Below, one piece after another: positions 34,339-43,423 of a stretch of DNA of 45,033 nucleotides. Numbering within the stretch: the stretch's first letter is position 1; each line of letters opens with the position of its first letter. The position numbers and the translations under genes are program-made. Source of the DNA: Brevundimonas sp. MYb52 (lineage in GTDB: Bacteria; Pseudomonadota; Alphaproteobacteria; Caulobacterales; Caulobacteraceae); the NCBI RefSeq assembly GCF_002979535.1, contig NZ_PCPB01000018.1, positions 1 to 45,033 on the forward strand, written 5' to 3'. The notes beneath the pieces are model-generated. The model was not told where the DNA came from, ran no database searches, and saw only the letters and a program-made list of their open reading frames with translations.

Positions 34339-37300
34339 TCAGTCGTGACCATGGGCATGGCCGTGCGCATCGGCCTCTGCCGAGGCTGCGCCCGCGCTCC
34401 AGGCCTGACCCTCGGCGCTCTGGTGCCAGAAGGGCTGACGCGGGGCCTGACCCACCTCGTTCATGTGGTTGTCGAAGATGCGGCCGTTGATCATGGTGTA
34501 GCCGATCTTGACCGTGTTCCGCAGGTTCTCCAGCGGGTTGGCGTCCAGCACGACCAGGTCCGCCAGCTTGCCGGTTTCCAGCGAGCCGATGTCCTTGTCC
34601 ATGCCGAGCGCCGCCGCCCCATTCAGGGTGCCCACGCGCAGGGCTTCGTGCGGGGTCATGCCGCCCTGCTCGAACATCCACAGCTCCCAGTGGGCGCCGA
34701 GGCCTTCGCGCTGGCCGTGGGCGCCGATCTGCACCGACACGCCCTCGTCCGACAGGCGCTTGGCCTCACGCGCGATGTCGATGTGGTTCAGCTCGTTTTC
34801 CGGCACATGGACCGGGCGACGGGCGCGGCTGTCCAGAATGCGGCGCGGCACGTACTGGGTCAGGATCGGATCATTCCAGACGTCGGTGGCCTGATACCAG
34901 TAGTTCTCGCCCCAGTTGCCGCCGTAGGCGACGACGAGGGTGGGGGTGTAGGCCACCTTGGTCTGACGCCACAGCTGATGCACGTCGGCATACAGATGGG
35001 CCAGCGGGATCGAGTGCTCGATCGTGGTGTGACCGTCCACCACCATGCTCATGTTGTGCTGATAGAGCGAGCCGCCCTCGGGCACGACCATCATGCCCAA
35101 CTCGCGCGCGGCTTCCAGAATCTGCTGACGCTGGTCGCGGCGGGGCTGGTTGTAGCTCTTGACGCTCCAGGCGCCGATGGCCTGCATCCGGCGCAGGTTG
35201 GACAGGGCGTCGTCCAGATCATTGACCTGAGCCGTAAAGGGCGTCGCCGCCCCATACAGGATGGTGCCGGTCGAGAAGATGCGCGGCCCGACCACGCGGC
35301 CGGCCTTGGCCAGTTCGCTGTGAGCGAAGATCTCGCTCGAATCATTGGACGGATCGTGGATGGTGGTCACGCCGAAGGCGAGCGCGGCGTAGTTGACCCA
35401 GGACTGCTGCGGAATGATCTCGTCCGAGCCCATCGAGCCGTGCCAGTGGGCGTCGACCAGGCCGGGGATGATGGTCTTGCCGGCCATGTCCATGACGCGG
35501 GCGTCGGTAGGCACCGTGACCGAGCCGCGCGGGCCGATGGCCTCGATGCGGTTGCCGTTGATGACGACCACGCCGTCCTCGATGACCTCGTCGCCCTTCA
35601 TGGTGATCAGGCGGGCGCCGCTCAGGACCACGCGGCCGGTGGGCTTGGCGTAGTCGGCGCTGAAGCCGATCTTGATTCCATGCTCGGCGGGCTTGGGCAG
35701 TTCGGCCGGTGCGCCCTCGGCGAAGGCGAAGCTTTCCTGCAGCGGGCGCGAGAACAGCTCCGGGCCCATCGACCATTGCAGGCGGCTGGAATCGCCCGAC
35801 CAGTGCAGCCATTCGCCGGCGTCGCGGGTGACGCGGGTCTGGGGCAGGGCCTTGGTCTCGGCGCCGACGGTGATGGCGCGACCCGTGGCGACGAAGGGCG
35901 TGACATAGGCGTTGAAGCGCTCGGTCCAGGCCACCCAGTGCTCGTCGGGCGAGACCGAGAACTCGGCCGCCCATTCGCTGCTCAGGTGGGTGCGGGGATC
36001 GTCGCCCGACAGGTTGACCGACTTCAGCACCCGCTTGTCGCCGTCGCGCGCCGTCAGGAAGACGCGGTCGTTGCGGGCGCCGAACTGCGGGTTGGAGCCC
36101 TCTTCGGTGATCTTGACCGGCTCGCCTCCGCGCACCGAGGTGCGATAGACGCCGGGCTCGCGGCTCCACAGGGCCGTGCGCAGATAGCCGTCGCTGGAGG
36201 TGCGATAGACGACCGTCTGGCCGTCCGGCGAGAACTGCGGCTCCAGATAGTGGCCGGGATGGGCGCTGATGACGCGGCCCTCGCCGCCGGCGGCGGGAAT
36301 CACCCGCAGCGTGCCCAGGTCCTGATCGTTCCAGGTAGTGTAGACGATGGAGCGGCTGTCACGCGACCAGGACGGATAGAGCTCAAAGTGGTCGCTTTGG
36401 CGCGTCAGGCGGCGCGGGGCGCCAGCGACGCCGTTGCGCAGGTCGCGGATCCACAGGTTGCCCAGGGCCTCGAACACCACCTTGGAGCCGTCGGGCGAAG
36501 TTTGCGCCCAGCGGGCCATCTTCACGTCGAACTGGTCAGGCGCGACCTCGACGGGGAAACGCACGGCCTCCTGCACGCGGCGGGTGTCGGCGACGTGGAA
36601 GGGGATTTCGCTGACGGCCTTGGAGGCCACGTCGATCCGATGGATCTTGCCGCCCGCCCAGAAGACGATGCCGCGGTTGTCGGGCGTCCAACTCATGGTC
36701 GGATAGACGCCGTGGATGGCCCAGGTTTCCTGCAGATCGCGGTCCAGGGCGTCGTAGATCGGGGTCTCGCGGCCGGATTCGAGGTCCATGACATAGAGAA
36801 CGGACTTGTAGCGGTCGCGCCGGATGAAGGCCAAGGACTTGCCGTCGGGCGAGGGGGTGGGGCGAATCGAGCCGCCCGGCCCGGTGACGAAGGGCGTGAT
36901 CTCGCCGGTCTCGCGATCCAGACGACGGATCACATAGATCTGGGTGTTGGGGTCCTTGGAATAGTCGAACACGCCGCCCGAGGTGGCGTCGTCGCTGAAG
37001 TAGAGGTAGCGGCCGTCGGGCGAGAAGGCGGGCTCGCCCGTGTCCTTCTGCTGGGTGCGGCGTTCGGTCAGTTGCACGCCGCCGCCGCCGCCACGGTGAT
37101 ACATCCACATCTCGCCCGCGCCCAGCGAACGCGACGAGGTGAAGTGCTTGCGGCCGACGATGAACTGGCCGTCCGGCGACCAGTCGGGCTGGGTCAGCAG
37201 GCGGAAGGTCTCGTTCGACACCTGTTTGGCGTTGGCGCCGTCCCGATCCATGACCCACAGGTTGTCGCCGCCGCCCCGGTCCGAGGTGAAGGCGATGGAG

Positions 37301-37635
37301 CGACCGTCCGGCGAGAACTTGGGCTGCATGTCCCAGGCCACGCCCGAGGCGATGGCGCGGGCCTCGCCGCCGCTGATCGGCATGACATAGATGTCGCCCA
37401 GCAGGTCGAAGACGATTTCCCGGCCGTCAGGGCTGACGTCCAGCGACATCCAGGTGCCTTCGGTGACGTCGATGCTTGCGTCATGCGATGCGCCCGGCGG
37501 GTTCTGGACATCCCATTTGGGCTTGGCGGGCGTGGTCGCGGCGGTCGCCGTCGAATCGCTGGCCGGCGCATTTTGCGCGAACGCCGGGAAGGCCACGGCC
37601 AGGGCCGCGACGGTGGTCAACAAACTACGCTTCAT
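34339..37635 (-). CDS. Exported amidohydrolase with N-terminal TolB-like beta-propeller
   Basis: A 1098-residue protein with a signal peptide (about 1-20, ending AFA-QN). Residues about 55-640 hold many PD40/TolB-like repeats recognised by SPDG motifs, likely a beta-propeller or two. Residues about 690-1065 are a metal-dependent amidohydrolase (imidazolonepropionase/prolidase-like): HWH metal motif at 730-732, ATIEHS-type second-shell region, GAHGQREGLGAH, and the ETGKLADLVVLDANPL tail typical of the family. It ends in AHGHAHGHD, a His-rich tail. I chose ATG 37635 because a signal peptide starts there; an upstream in-frame start would add 27 residues. It probably acts on peptides or other amides in the periplasm. 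Confidence 0.9.
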   Translation of the reverse strand: MKRSLLTTVAALAVAFPAFAQNAPASDSTATAATTPAKPKWDVQNPPGASHDASIDVTEGTWMSLDVSPDGREIVFDLLGDIYVMPISGGEARAIASGVAWDMQPKFSPDGRSIAFTSDRGGGDNLWVMDRDGANAKQVSNETFRLLTQPDWSPDGQFIVGRKHFTSSRSLGAGEMWMYHRGGGGGVQLTERRTQQKDTGEPAFSPDGRYLYFSDDATSGGVFDYSKDPNTQIYVIRRLDRETGEITPFVTGPGGSIRPTPSPDGKSLAFIRRDRYKSVLYVMDLESGRETPIYDALDRDLQETWAIHGVYPTMSWTPDNRGIVFWAGGKIHRIDVASKAVSEIPFHVADTRRVQEAVRFPVEVAPDQFDVKMARWAQTSPDGSKVVFEALGNLWIRDLRNGVAGAPRRLTRQSDHFELYPSWSRDSRSIVYTTWNDQDLGTLRVIPAAGGEGRVISAHPGHYLEPQFSPDGQTVVYRTSSDGYLRTALWSREPGVYRTSVRGGEPVKITEEGSNPQFGARNDRVFLTARDGDKRVLKSVNLSGDDPRTHLSSEWAAEFSVSPDEHWVAWTERFNAYVTPFVATGRAITVGAETKALPQTRVTRDAGEWLHWSGDSSRLQWSMGPELFSRPLQESFAFAEGAPAELPKPAEHGIKIGFSADYAKPTGRVVLSGARLITMKGDEVIEDGVVVINGNRIEAIGPRGSVTVPTDARVMDMAGKTIIPGLVDAHWHGSMGSDEIIPQQSWVNYAALAFGVTTIHDPSNDSSEIFAHSELAKAGRVVGPRIFSTGTILYGAATPFTAQVNDLDDALSNLRRMQAIGAWSVKSYNQPRRDQRQQILEAARELGMMVVPEGGSLYQHNMSMVVDGHTTIEHSIPLAHLYADVHQLWRQTKVAYTPTLVVAYGGNWGENYWYQATDVWNDPILTQYVPRRILDSRARRPVHVPENELNHIDIAREAKRLSDEGVSVQIGAHGQREGLGAHWELWMFEQGGMTPHEALRVGTLNGAAALGMDKDIGSLETGKLADLVVLDANPLENLRNTVKIGYTMINGRIFDNHMNEVGQAPRQPFWHQSAEGQAWSAGAASAEADAHGHAHGHD

Positions 37636-37761
37636 GAAAGCCCCAACCCCCTTACAACTGAGGTTGAAAAGTCTAGCGGGCAGGGGACTGTCTTGACCAG
37701 ACGTCAGGCGTCCCATGGGTGCGACAAAGTCGGCGGCTCGCAGCCTTCCTGCCTTGTCCGG

Positions 37762-37899
37762 CTACTGAAGCATCCAGCCGGCGGCGAAGCAGGCAGCGGC
37801 GAACAGGGCCAGAATCACCTTGAAGCCGTGCTTCTCCCAGAAGGTCTTGGGACGAAGGTCGGAGACATCATCGTCGTCGTTGTCAGGGGGGATCGCCAT
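37762..37899 (-). CDS. 45-residue single-span membrane protein
   Basis: A 45-codon frame from ATG 37899 to TAG 37764-37762. The peptide is acidic at the N-terminus (MAIPPDNDDDDVSDL), then KTFWEKHGFK, then a hydrophobic span (about 28-43) ending GWMLQ. This is a classic small membrane protein layout: acidic cytoplasmic part and one helix. A GAAGGC-type sequence lies just upstream. I do not recognise the family. It lies 126 bases upstream of the amidohydrolase start on the same strand. Confidence 0.6.
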   Translation of the reverse strand: MAIPPDNDDDDVSDLRPKTFWEKHGFKVILALFAAACFAAGWMLQ

Positions 37900-37983
37900 G
37901 CCTTCATCTCGACGTCATCCAGCGTCAGAAAACGCCTCTGGCCGAGAGTTGAACAGCGAGATCAGATTGTCGAGGAAAGTGGC

Positions 37984-38021
37984 CCGGACCCTTGCAAATC
38001 ATTGGATCTGCAAGGGTCCGG
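37984..38021 (-). terminator. Strong hairpin directly downstream of tRNA-Thr
   Basis: CCGGACCCTTGCA (37984-37996) and TGCAAGGGTCCGG (38009-38021) form a perfect 13-base-pair stem; three more pairs close an ATTG loop inside. It begins one base beyond the tRNA CCA end on the minus strand and is likely the terminator or processing signal of the tRNA transcript, although the T-run after it is short. Confidence 0.75.
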
Positions 38022-38022
38022 A

Positions 38023-38097
<75 letters not shown>

Positions 38098-38197
38098 CCT
38101 CAACGAGGAGAGCGGCCGTATAGCCAACGACTTCGGGGCGGCACAAGCGGAAAATGCATGCTTGATCAAAAACTTTGCTCGGGCTCTGCTGCACAAC

Positions 38198-38368
38198 ATG
38201 GATACCTCGCCCAAAGACGCCGTTCCCGCCGCTCCGGTCGTGGAGCCGACACGCGAACAGAAGGCCAAGGCTGAACGGGCCGTGCGCCTGGCCGCCGCCC
38301 TGCGGACGAATCTGAAACGTCGCAAGGCGCCGGGCGCCGCGTCACGCCCTGCTGCAGATCGCAACTGA
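38198..38368 (+). CDS. Small conserved protein upstream of murA (56 aa)
   Basis: A 56-residue basic protein with a central helix PTREQKAKAERAVRLAAALRTNLKRRKA. I recall similar short RLAAALRxNLxRRK proteins encoded just upstream of murA in alphaproteobacteria; their role is unknown. I chose the ATG at 38198; a TTG at 38162 would add 12 residues. It has no strong Shine-Dalgarno. The gap to murA is 102 bases. Confidence 0.65.
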   Translation: MDTSPKDAVPAAPVVEPTREQKAKAERAVRLAAALRTNLKRRKAPGAASRPAADRN

Positions 38369-38470
38369 AAGTCATCGTGTCTACGCGCATCGGCCTCTTT
38401 CGCGAGGGCCTAAGGGCTTGCTAGATAAGCGGTTCGCCGGGACGCAGGGTTTCCGGCCGCGAAAGATTCC

Positions 38471-39760
38471 ATGGACAGCATCGTCATCCACGGCGGCAAC
38501 CGCCTGAACGGCCAGATCGAGGTCAGCGGCGCCAAGAATTCGGCCATCAAGCTGATGGCGGCTTCGATCCTGACGGATCAGCCCCTGCTGCTGACCAATA
38601 TGCCACGCCTGGCCGACACCCGCTTCCTCGGCCAACTGCTCCAGCAGTTCGGCGTCGAAGTGACCGAGCGTCACGGCGCCGATGGTCAGGAAACCCTATT
38701 TCACGCTCCCGAACTGACTTCGACCTTCGCCCCCTATGATCTGGTTCGCCAGATGCGCGCCTCGTTCAACGTCCTGGGCCCGCTGCTGGCCCGCTCGGGC
38801 GAGGCCAAGGTCTCGCTGCCTGGCGGCTGCACCATCGGGGCGCGCCCGGTCGACCTGCACCTGATGGCCCTGACGGCCATGGGCGCACAGATCGAGTTGG
38901 AGGAGGGCTATGTCTCCGCCCATGCGCCCAAGGGGCTGCAGGGCGCCGAGATCGAGTTCCCCTTCGTCTCGGTCGGCGCCACCGAACATGCTCTGCTGGC
39001 GGCGGTGCTGGCGAACGGAACGACGGTGCTGAAGCGCGCCGCCCGCGAGCCCGAGATCGGCGACCTGGCCCGCTGCCTGATCGCCATGGGCGCCAAGATC
39101 GAGGGCCTGGACACCGACGTCCTGACCATCACCGGGGTGTCGTCGCTGAATGGCGCGACCTGGTCGGTGATTCCCGACCGCATCGAGATGGGCAGTTATG
39201 CGCTGGCCGCGGCCATGGCCGGGGGCGAGGTGCGCCTGACCAAGGGGCGCGCCGATCTGATCAACGCCCTGACGGACAAGATGATCGAGGCCGGGGTCGA
39301 GGTCGAAGCGACGGCCGACGGCGTCATCGTGCGCCGCGATCCGACGCAGCGGTTGAAGGCCGTCAATGTCACGACCGAGATCTATCCGGGCTTCGCCACC
39401 GATCTGCAGGCTCAGTTCATGGCCCTGATGACGGTCGCCGAAGGGACGAGCGTCATTCACGAGAACATCTTCGAGAACCGCTTCATGCACGCGCCCGAGC
39501 TGGCGCGTCTGGGCGCCGACATCTCGGTCCACGCGGGCGAAGCCCATGTGCGCGGCGTCGAGAAGCTGCATGGCGCCCCGGTCATGGCCACCGATCTGCG
39601 GGCCTCGATCAGCCTGGTGATGGCCGGGCTGGTTGCGGATGGCGAAACCACGGTCGGTCGTGTGTATCATCTGGATCGCGGCTTCGAGCGGATGGAAGAA
39701 AAGCTGGGAGCCTGCGGCGCCGATGTGCGGCGCGTGAAAGGCGAGGCGGATGAGCACTGA
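38471..39760 (+). CDS. murA: UDP-N-acetylglucosamine 1-carboxyvinyltransferase MurA
   Basis: A 429-residue enzyme that makes the first committed peptidoglycan precursor by adding enolpyruvate from PEP to UDP-GlcNAc in the cytoplasm. K22-N23 (SGAKNSAIK), R95 in VRQMRAS and the active-site C120 in [15 protein letters not shown] are present; Cys at this position gives fosfomycin sensitivity in most bacteria. The inside-out alpha/beta barrel is full length. The 3' end overlaps the DUF2948 gene by 11 bases. Confidence 0.97.
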   Translation: MDSIVIHGGNRLNGQIEVSGAKNSAIKLMAASILTDQPLLLTNMPRLADTRFLGQLLQQFGVEVTERHGADGQETLFHAPELTSTFAPYDLVRQMRASFNVLGPLLARSGEAKVSLPGGCTIGARPVDLHLMALTAMGAQIELEEGYVSAHAPKGLQGAEIEFPFVSVGATEHALLAAVLANGTTVLKRAAREPEIGDLARCLIAMGAKIEGLDTDVLTITGVSSLNGATWSVIPDRIEMGSYALAAAMAGGEVRLTKGRADLINALTDKMIEAGVEVEATADGVIVRRDPTQRLKAVNVTTEIYPGFATDLQAQFMALMTVAEGTSVIHENIFENRFMHAPELARLGADISVHAGEAHVRGVEKLHGAPVMATDLRASISLVMAGLVADGETTVGRVYHLDRGFERMEEKLGACGADVRRVKGEADEH

Positions 39761-40247
39761 GGTCGAGGCGATCTTCGACAACGACGCGGCGGCGGAAGCC
39801 CTGACGCCGATGGAGCCCTTGCGCCTGCTGGCCGAGGACGCTGTTGATCTGCAGATCATCTCGGCCGCGCTTCAGGACGCCATCATGCGGCCTGTCGACA
39901 TCCGTTGGGAAAAGGAAGCCCGGCGCCTGACCATCGTCCTGTCGCGCTTCTGCTGGGAATGCGGCGGCACGCGCGTTATGGCGGCCATGCAGTTCGGCGA
40001 CGTCGAGGCGGTCAAGAGCCGCCGCCTGCCGCGCCTGCCCGAATCGGCGCTGGAGCTTCTGGCGCTGGACTTCGAGCCGACCGAGGCGCCCGGCGGGCGG
40101 GTCATCCTGATGTTCGCCGGCGGCGGCGATCTGCGCATCGACGTGGAATGCCTGGACGCTGTGCTGACTGATCTGTCCGACCGTTGGCCCGCGCGCGTGG
40201 CGCCGACCCATCTGGACGACGCCCCTTCCGACGAGGTCAAATCGTGA
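39750..40247 (+). CDS. DUF2948 family protein
   Basis: A 165-residue protein of the DUF2948 family ([56 protein letters not shown]). Its function is not known. It regularly follows murA in alphaproteobacteria, as here, with an 11-base overlap, so it is co-expressed. A cytoplasmic soluble fold is likely since no signal or membrane segment is seen. Confidence 0.9.
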   Translation: MSTEVEAIFDNDAAAEALTPMEPLRLLAEDAVDLQIISAALQDAIMRPVDIRWEKEARRLTIVLSRFCWECGGTRVMAAMQFGDVEAVKSRRLPRLPESALELLALDFEPTEAPGGRVILMFAGGGDLRIDVECLDAVLTDLSDRWPARVAPTHLDDAPSDEVKS

Positions 40248-40711
40248 GCGGTCCGCACAAGCTGTCCTCCATCGAGGTGGACGCCGCCACTCTTCCGGCC
40301 GCCACCGCCGAGATCGAGCATCAGCGCCGTGTCGCCATCTTCGACCTGGTCGAGCAGAACAGTTTTACGCCCGAAGGGGCCGAGGGCGGGCCCTACACTC
40401 TACGCCTGTCGTCGCAGGACAACCGCCTGGCTTTCGACATCGCCGGGCCGGACTTCGCCCGCACCCACGTCCTGTCGTTGTCGCCGATGAAGACGGTGAT
40501 CCGCGACTACGCCCTGATCTGCGAAAGCTATTACGAAGCCCTGCGCGGCTCGTCGCCCAGCCAGATCGAGTCGGTCGATATGGGGCGTCGCGGCCTGCAC
40601 AACGAGGGCGCCGAACTGCTGCGCGTGCGTCTCGAAGGCAAGGTCGAGATCGACAAGGAAACCGCCCGTCGTCTGTTCACGCTGGTTTGCGCTGTCTATC
40701 GACGCGGCTGA
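40244..40711 (+). CDS. UPF0262 family protein
   Basis: A 155-residue protein of the UPF0262 family ([56 protein letters not shown]). Function is unknown. It starts with GTG at 40244, overlapping the DUF2948 stop (GTGA), which I prefer to an upstream ATG at 40184. The murA-DUF2948-UPF0262 order is typical of alphaproteobacteria. Confidence 0.9.
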   Translation: MSGPHKLSSIEVDAATLPAATAEIEHQRRVAIFDLVEQNSFTPEGAEGGPYTLRLSSQDNRLAFDIAGPDFARTHVLSLSPMKTVIRDYALICESYYEALRGSSPSQIESVDMGRRGLHNEGAELLRVRLEGKVEIDKETARRLFTLVCAVYRRG

Positions 40712-40812
40712 ACTCGACTATTTCGGCGTTTTGGTGCATTAGGCGCCTCCTTCACGGCTCGCGTTCACGCCCGACGCGAGCCTTAAGCTGTTTTTCGGGC
40801 GAGAGAGACCGC

Positions 40813-41031
40813 ATGGCCAAGGAAGAGCTTCTCGAGTTCCCCGGCGTCGTCAGCGAACTGCTGCCGAACGCCACTTTCCGCGTGACGCTGGAAAACGATC
40901 ACGAGATCATCGCCCACACCGCCGGCAAGATGCGCAAGAACCGCATCCGCGTTCTGGCGGGCGACAAGGTGCTGGTCGAAATGACGCCCTATGATCTGAC
41001 CAAGGGTCGCATCACCTATCGCTTCAAGTAA
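40813..41031 (+). CDS. infA: Translation initiation factor IF-1
   Basis: A 72-residue OB-fold protein that binds the ribosomal A site with IF-2 and IF-3. The family sequence is recognisable end to end ([51 protein letters not shown]). ATG at 40813 gives the correct family start. The maf gene begins 8 bases after its stop. Confidence 0.97.
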   Translation: MAKEELLEFPGVVSELLPNATFRVTLENDHEIIAHTAGKMRKNRIRVLAGDKVLVEMTPYDLTKGRITYRFK

Positions 41032-41039
41032 GGACGCGC

Positions 41040-41639
41040 GTGTCGCGTCCTGACCTTTCGGCTCCGAGGCTGGTTCTGGCCTCGTCGAGCCCGCGCCGCA
41101 TTGAACTGCTGGCGCAGATCGGGGTGACGCCCGATCATGTTGATCCCGCCGACATCGATGAGACGCCGCTGAAGAACGAGACGCCGTCGCGTCTGGCCGA
41201 GCGCCTGGCGCGCGGCAAGGCCGAGGTGGTGGCCGCGCGCTCGCCCGACGCCATCGTCCTGGCCGCCGACACCGTCGTCGCCCTGGGCCGTCGCCTGCTG
41301 GAAAAGCCGGCGGACGAGGCCGAGGCCAAGCGCTTCCTCGAACTGCTGTCGGGCCGCAATCACCGCGTCTTCACCGGCGTCGTCGTGATCGCCAATGGTC
41401 AGGCGACCTGCCGGGTCGTCGACACCCGCGTTTCCTTCAAGACCCTGTCGCCGGAAGAGATCGCCATTTACGTCGCCTCGGGCGAATGGCGCGGCAAGGC
41501 GGGCGGGTATGGCATCCAGGGGGCGGCCGCCGCCTTCGTGCGCCGCATCGTCGGCAGCCACCCGGCCGTCATGGGCCTGCCCCTCTATGAGGCGGCGAAT
41601 CTGCTACGGGGCGCCGGCTGGCGACCCAAGAGCCGCTGA
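41040..41639 (+). CDS. Maf-family nucleotide pyrophosphatase
   Basis: A 199-residue septum-associated nucleoside triphosphate pyrophosphatase. SSSPRRIELLAQIG at about 14-27 and LAADTVVALGRR around 76-87 (catalytic Asp) are the Maf signatures; SFKTLSPEEIAIYVASGEW and GGYGIQG also match. It hydrolyses non-canonical or modified NTPs to NMPs. The start is GTG at 41040 with TAAGGA 6 bases upstream. Confidence 0.94.
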   Translation: MSRPDLSAPRLVLASSSPRRIELLAQIGVTPDHVDPADIDETPLKNETPSRLAERLARGKAEVVAARSPDAIVLAADTVVALGRRLLEKPADEAEAKRFLELLSGRNHRVFTGVVVIANGQATCRVVDTRVSFKTLSPEEIAIYVASGEWRGKAGGYGIQGAAAAFVRRIVGSHPAVMGLPLYEAANLLRGAGWRPKSR

Positions 41640-41640
41640 C

Positions 41641-42675
41641 GTGGCCGACGTCGAGGTCTTCCTCGATGAGACGCCGGGCGAGACCCGCGGCGTCATCGCC
41701 CGCGACGGTCTCTATACGCATCTGATCCTGCAGCGTGACAGCGATCGGCCGAGCGATCGGCTGGGCGCGCGCTGCGTCGGCCGTATCGCGCGCGTCGAAC
41801 CCGGCCTGCGCGGCGCCTTCGTCGATCTGGGCGCGGGCGAGCCGTTCGGCTTCCTGCCCCTGGGCAAGGACGACAAGGCGGGGGAGGGGGCCAAGATCGA
41901 GGTCGAGGTCGTCGCCGAACCCCGCGAACGCAAGGGCCCGGTGCTGCGCCGTCTGGGCGAAGCGACCGGCGAGCTGCGCCTGTTGGCGGCGGGCTCGGAC
42001 GTGGCCGCGATTCTTTCCCGTTTGGCGCCGGGCGTCGCGCCCCAGACCGGCGTGGCCGCCATTCGCGCCGTCCTGGAAGCCGAGGAGGACGCCCTGTCCG
42101 CCACTGTCGTCGATCCCGCCAGCGGTCTGGACCTGATGATCCAGCGCACCCGCGCCCTGATCGCCGTCGATATCGACCACGCCCCTGCGCCTGGCCGCGA
42201 CTCCCGCAAGGGCCGCGAAATGGCCAACCGCGTCGGACTGTCGCACGCGGCCCGCTTGCTGGGGTTGAAGGGGTGGGGCGGTCTGGTCGTGATCGACCTG
42301 ATCGGCGTCGGCCTGCACGGCGACACTATAATGAAGATGGTGCGCGCGGCCTTCGCCGCCGAGACCCAGGCCGCCTTTGGGCCGTTGAGTCGGTTCGGCC
42401 TGATGCAGGTGTCGCTGCCGTGGCGGCGCATGCCTTTGGACGAGCGGCTGCTGGACGCCGGCGGGAGCCCGACTCTGGAGGCGCGGGCCATCGCCGTTGT
42501 GCGTCGACTGCGTCTGGCCCTGCTGTCTGATTCCGCATCGCCGCGCCTGGTCGCGCGTTGCCGTCCCGATGAGGCTGCTGCGGCCGCTCCTCTGATTCAG
42601 GCCCTGGGCCCTAGGGCCGGCCTGGTTGTCGATGCGTCGATGGCGGCCGGCGCCGCCCGAATTGAAGAGGCCTGA
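41641..42675 (+). CDS. Short ribonuclease E/G-family protein
   Basis: A 344-residue protein of the RNase E/G family. An S1-like domain lies at about 35-75 (VGRIARVEPGLRGAFVDLG). The catalytic aspartates are D177 in AVDID and D219 in GGLVVIDLIG. The protein is much shorter than RNase E (about 900) or RNase G (about 490): it lacks the CPxCxG zinc-link and the C-terminal scaffold. This short form, between maf and yacG, is common in alphaproteobacteria. Start GTG at 41641 is one base after the maf stop. Confidence 0.88.
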   Translation: MADVEVFLDETPGETRGVIARDGLYTHLILQRDSDRPSDRLGARCVGRIARVEPGLRGAFVDLGAGEPFGFLPLGKDDKAGEGAKIEVEVVAEPRERKGPVLRRLGEATGELRLLAAGSDVAAILSRLAPGVAPQTGVAAIRAVLEAEEDALSATVVDPASGLDLMIQRTRALIAVDIDHAPAPGRDSRKGREMANRVGLSHAARLLGLKGWGGLVVIDLIGVGLHGDTIMKMVRAAFAAETQAAFGPLSRFGLMQVSLPWRRMPLDERLLDAGGSPTLEARAIAVVRRLRLALLSDSASPRLVARCRPDEAAAAAPLIQALGPRAGLVVDASMAAGAARIEEA

Positions 42676-42678
42676 TTC

Positions 42679-42834
42679 ATGTCGCTCTGCCCCATCTGCC
42701 GCCGTCAGGAGGCCGTACCGGCCTACAAGCCCTTCTGCTCCAAGCGCTGCGCCGACGTGGATCTGCAACGCTGGTTCACCGGCGGCTACGCCATTCCGAC
42801 CGAAGAAGCGGTCGAAGATGAAAAAGATCGCTGA
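42679..42834 (+). CDS. yacG: DNA gyrase inhibitor YacG
   Basis: A 51-residue zinc protein with a C4-C7...C20-C24 site (CPIC and CSKRC) followed by RWFTGGYAIP. YacG binds gyrase subunit B and blocks DNA binding, and it is usually found next to coaE or, in alphaproteobacteria, RNase E/G. It starts 3 bases after the RNase stop, so the maf-RNase-yacG run is one operon. It is too short to show in routine ORF scans. Confidence 0.93.
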   Translation: MSLCPICRRQEAVPAYKPFCSKRCADVDLQRWFTGGYAIPTEEAVEDEKDR

Positions 42835-42906
42835 ATTGAGTGAATTGGCGTCTGGACAGCCCCGCCAGCCTCGCCTATAGACCCGCCTCTCGCGACGACG
42901 TCGTGC

Positions 42907-42982
42907 GCCTGGATAGCTCAGCTGGTAGAGCAGCGGATTGAAAATCCGCGTGTCGGTGGTTCGAACCCGCCTCCAGGCACCA
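42907..42982 (+). tRNA. tRNA-Phe(GAA)
   Basis: A 76-base tRNA with encoded CCA. Acceptor stem GCCTGGA/TCCAGGC, anticodon loop TTGAAAA (GAA), T stem GGTGG/CCGCC with one U-G pair. It follows yacG by 72 bases. Confidence 0.97.
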
Positions 42983-43423
42983 CTCCCCCCTTACAAGCGA
43001 ACGTCTTTCCCTTAGGGGGAAGCTGTGCCGTAAAATGGCCTAAATTTCGCCTTGGGAATTGCTTTCCCGTAACATGGCGTGATGCGACGTTTTCATGTCG
43101 CCACCATCACAAATACCGAAAATATTTTGCCCAACTTCCTGATTGCTGCAGGTGCGAAGGGGAAAAGAAACTTTGCGCACTTGACGCTAAGATAGGCGTT
43201 CGCCAAAGGGACTTAACCGCATTCCTGCTTGCAGGTCGGGGTGACCGGGATATTGTGTCCCGGACCTTGGCGGCGACGCTCGTTTTCGAACGGGAGTTGC
43301 AGGGGGGCGGCTCCACTTGTCGGCTCGATCCGACAGTGGCGCAATTTCATTATAGGGACGGCCGACTGACGCGGTCCGTGTCTTGGGTTCCACGTGTCAG
43401 ACCAAAGCAGGAACTGGCGAACA
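42983..43423. other. 441-base intergenic region before exbB
   Basis: No gene seen. A weak stem CTTTCCC/GGGGAAG at 43005-43022 follows tRNA-Phe and may end its transcript. TTGACG at 43181-43186 is a good -35 box without a clear -10 partner, while TTATAG at 43350-43355 is a possible -10 near exbB. Two further small stems lie at 43318-43335 (TGTCGG/CCGACA) and around 43243-43262 (CCGGGA/TCCCGG). The AT-richer middle (43030-43140) is unlike the surroundings and probably regulatory for the TonB operon. Confidence 0.45.
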
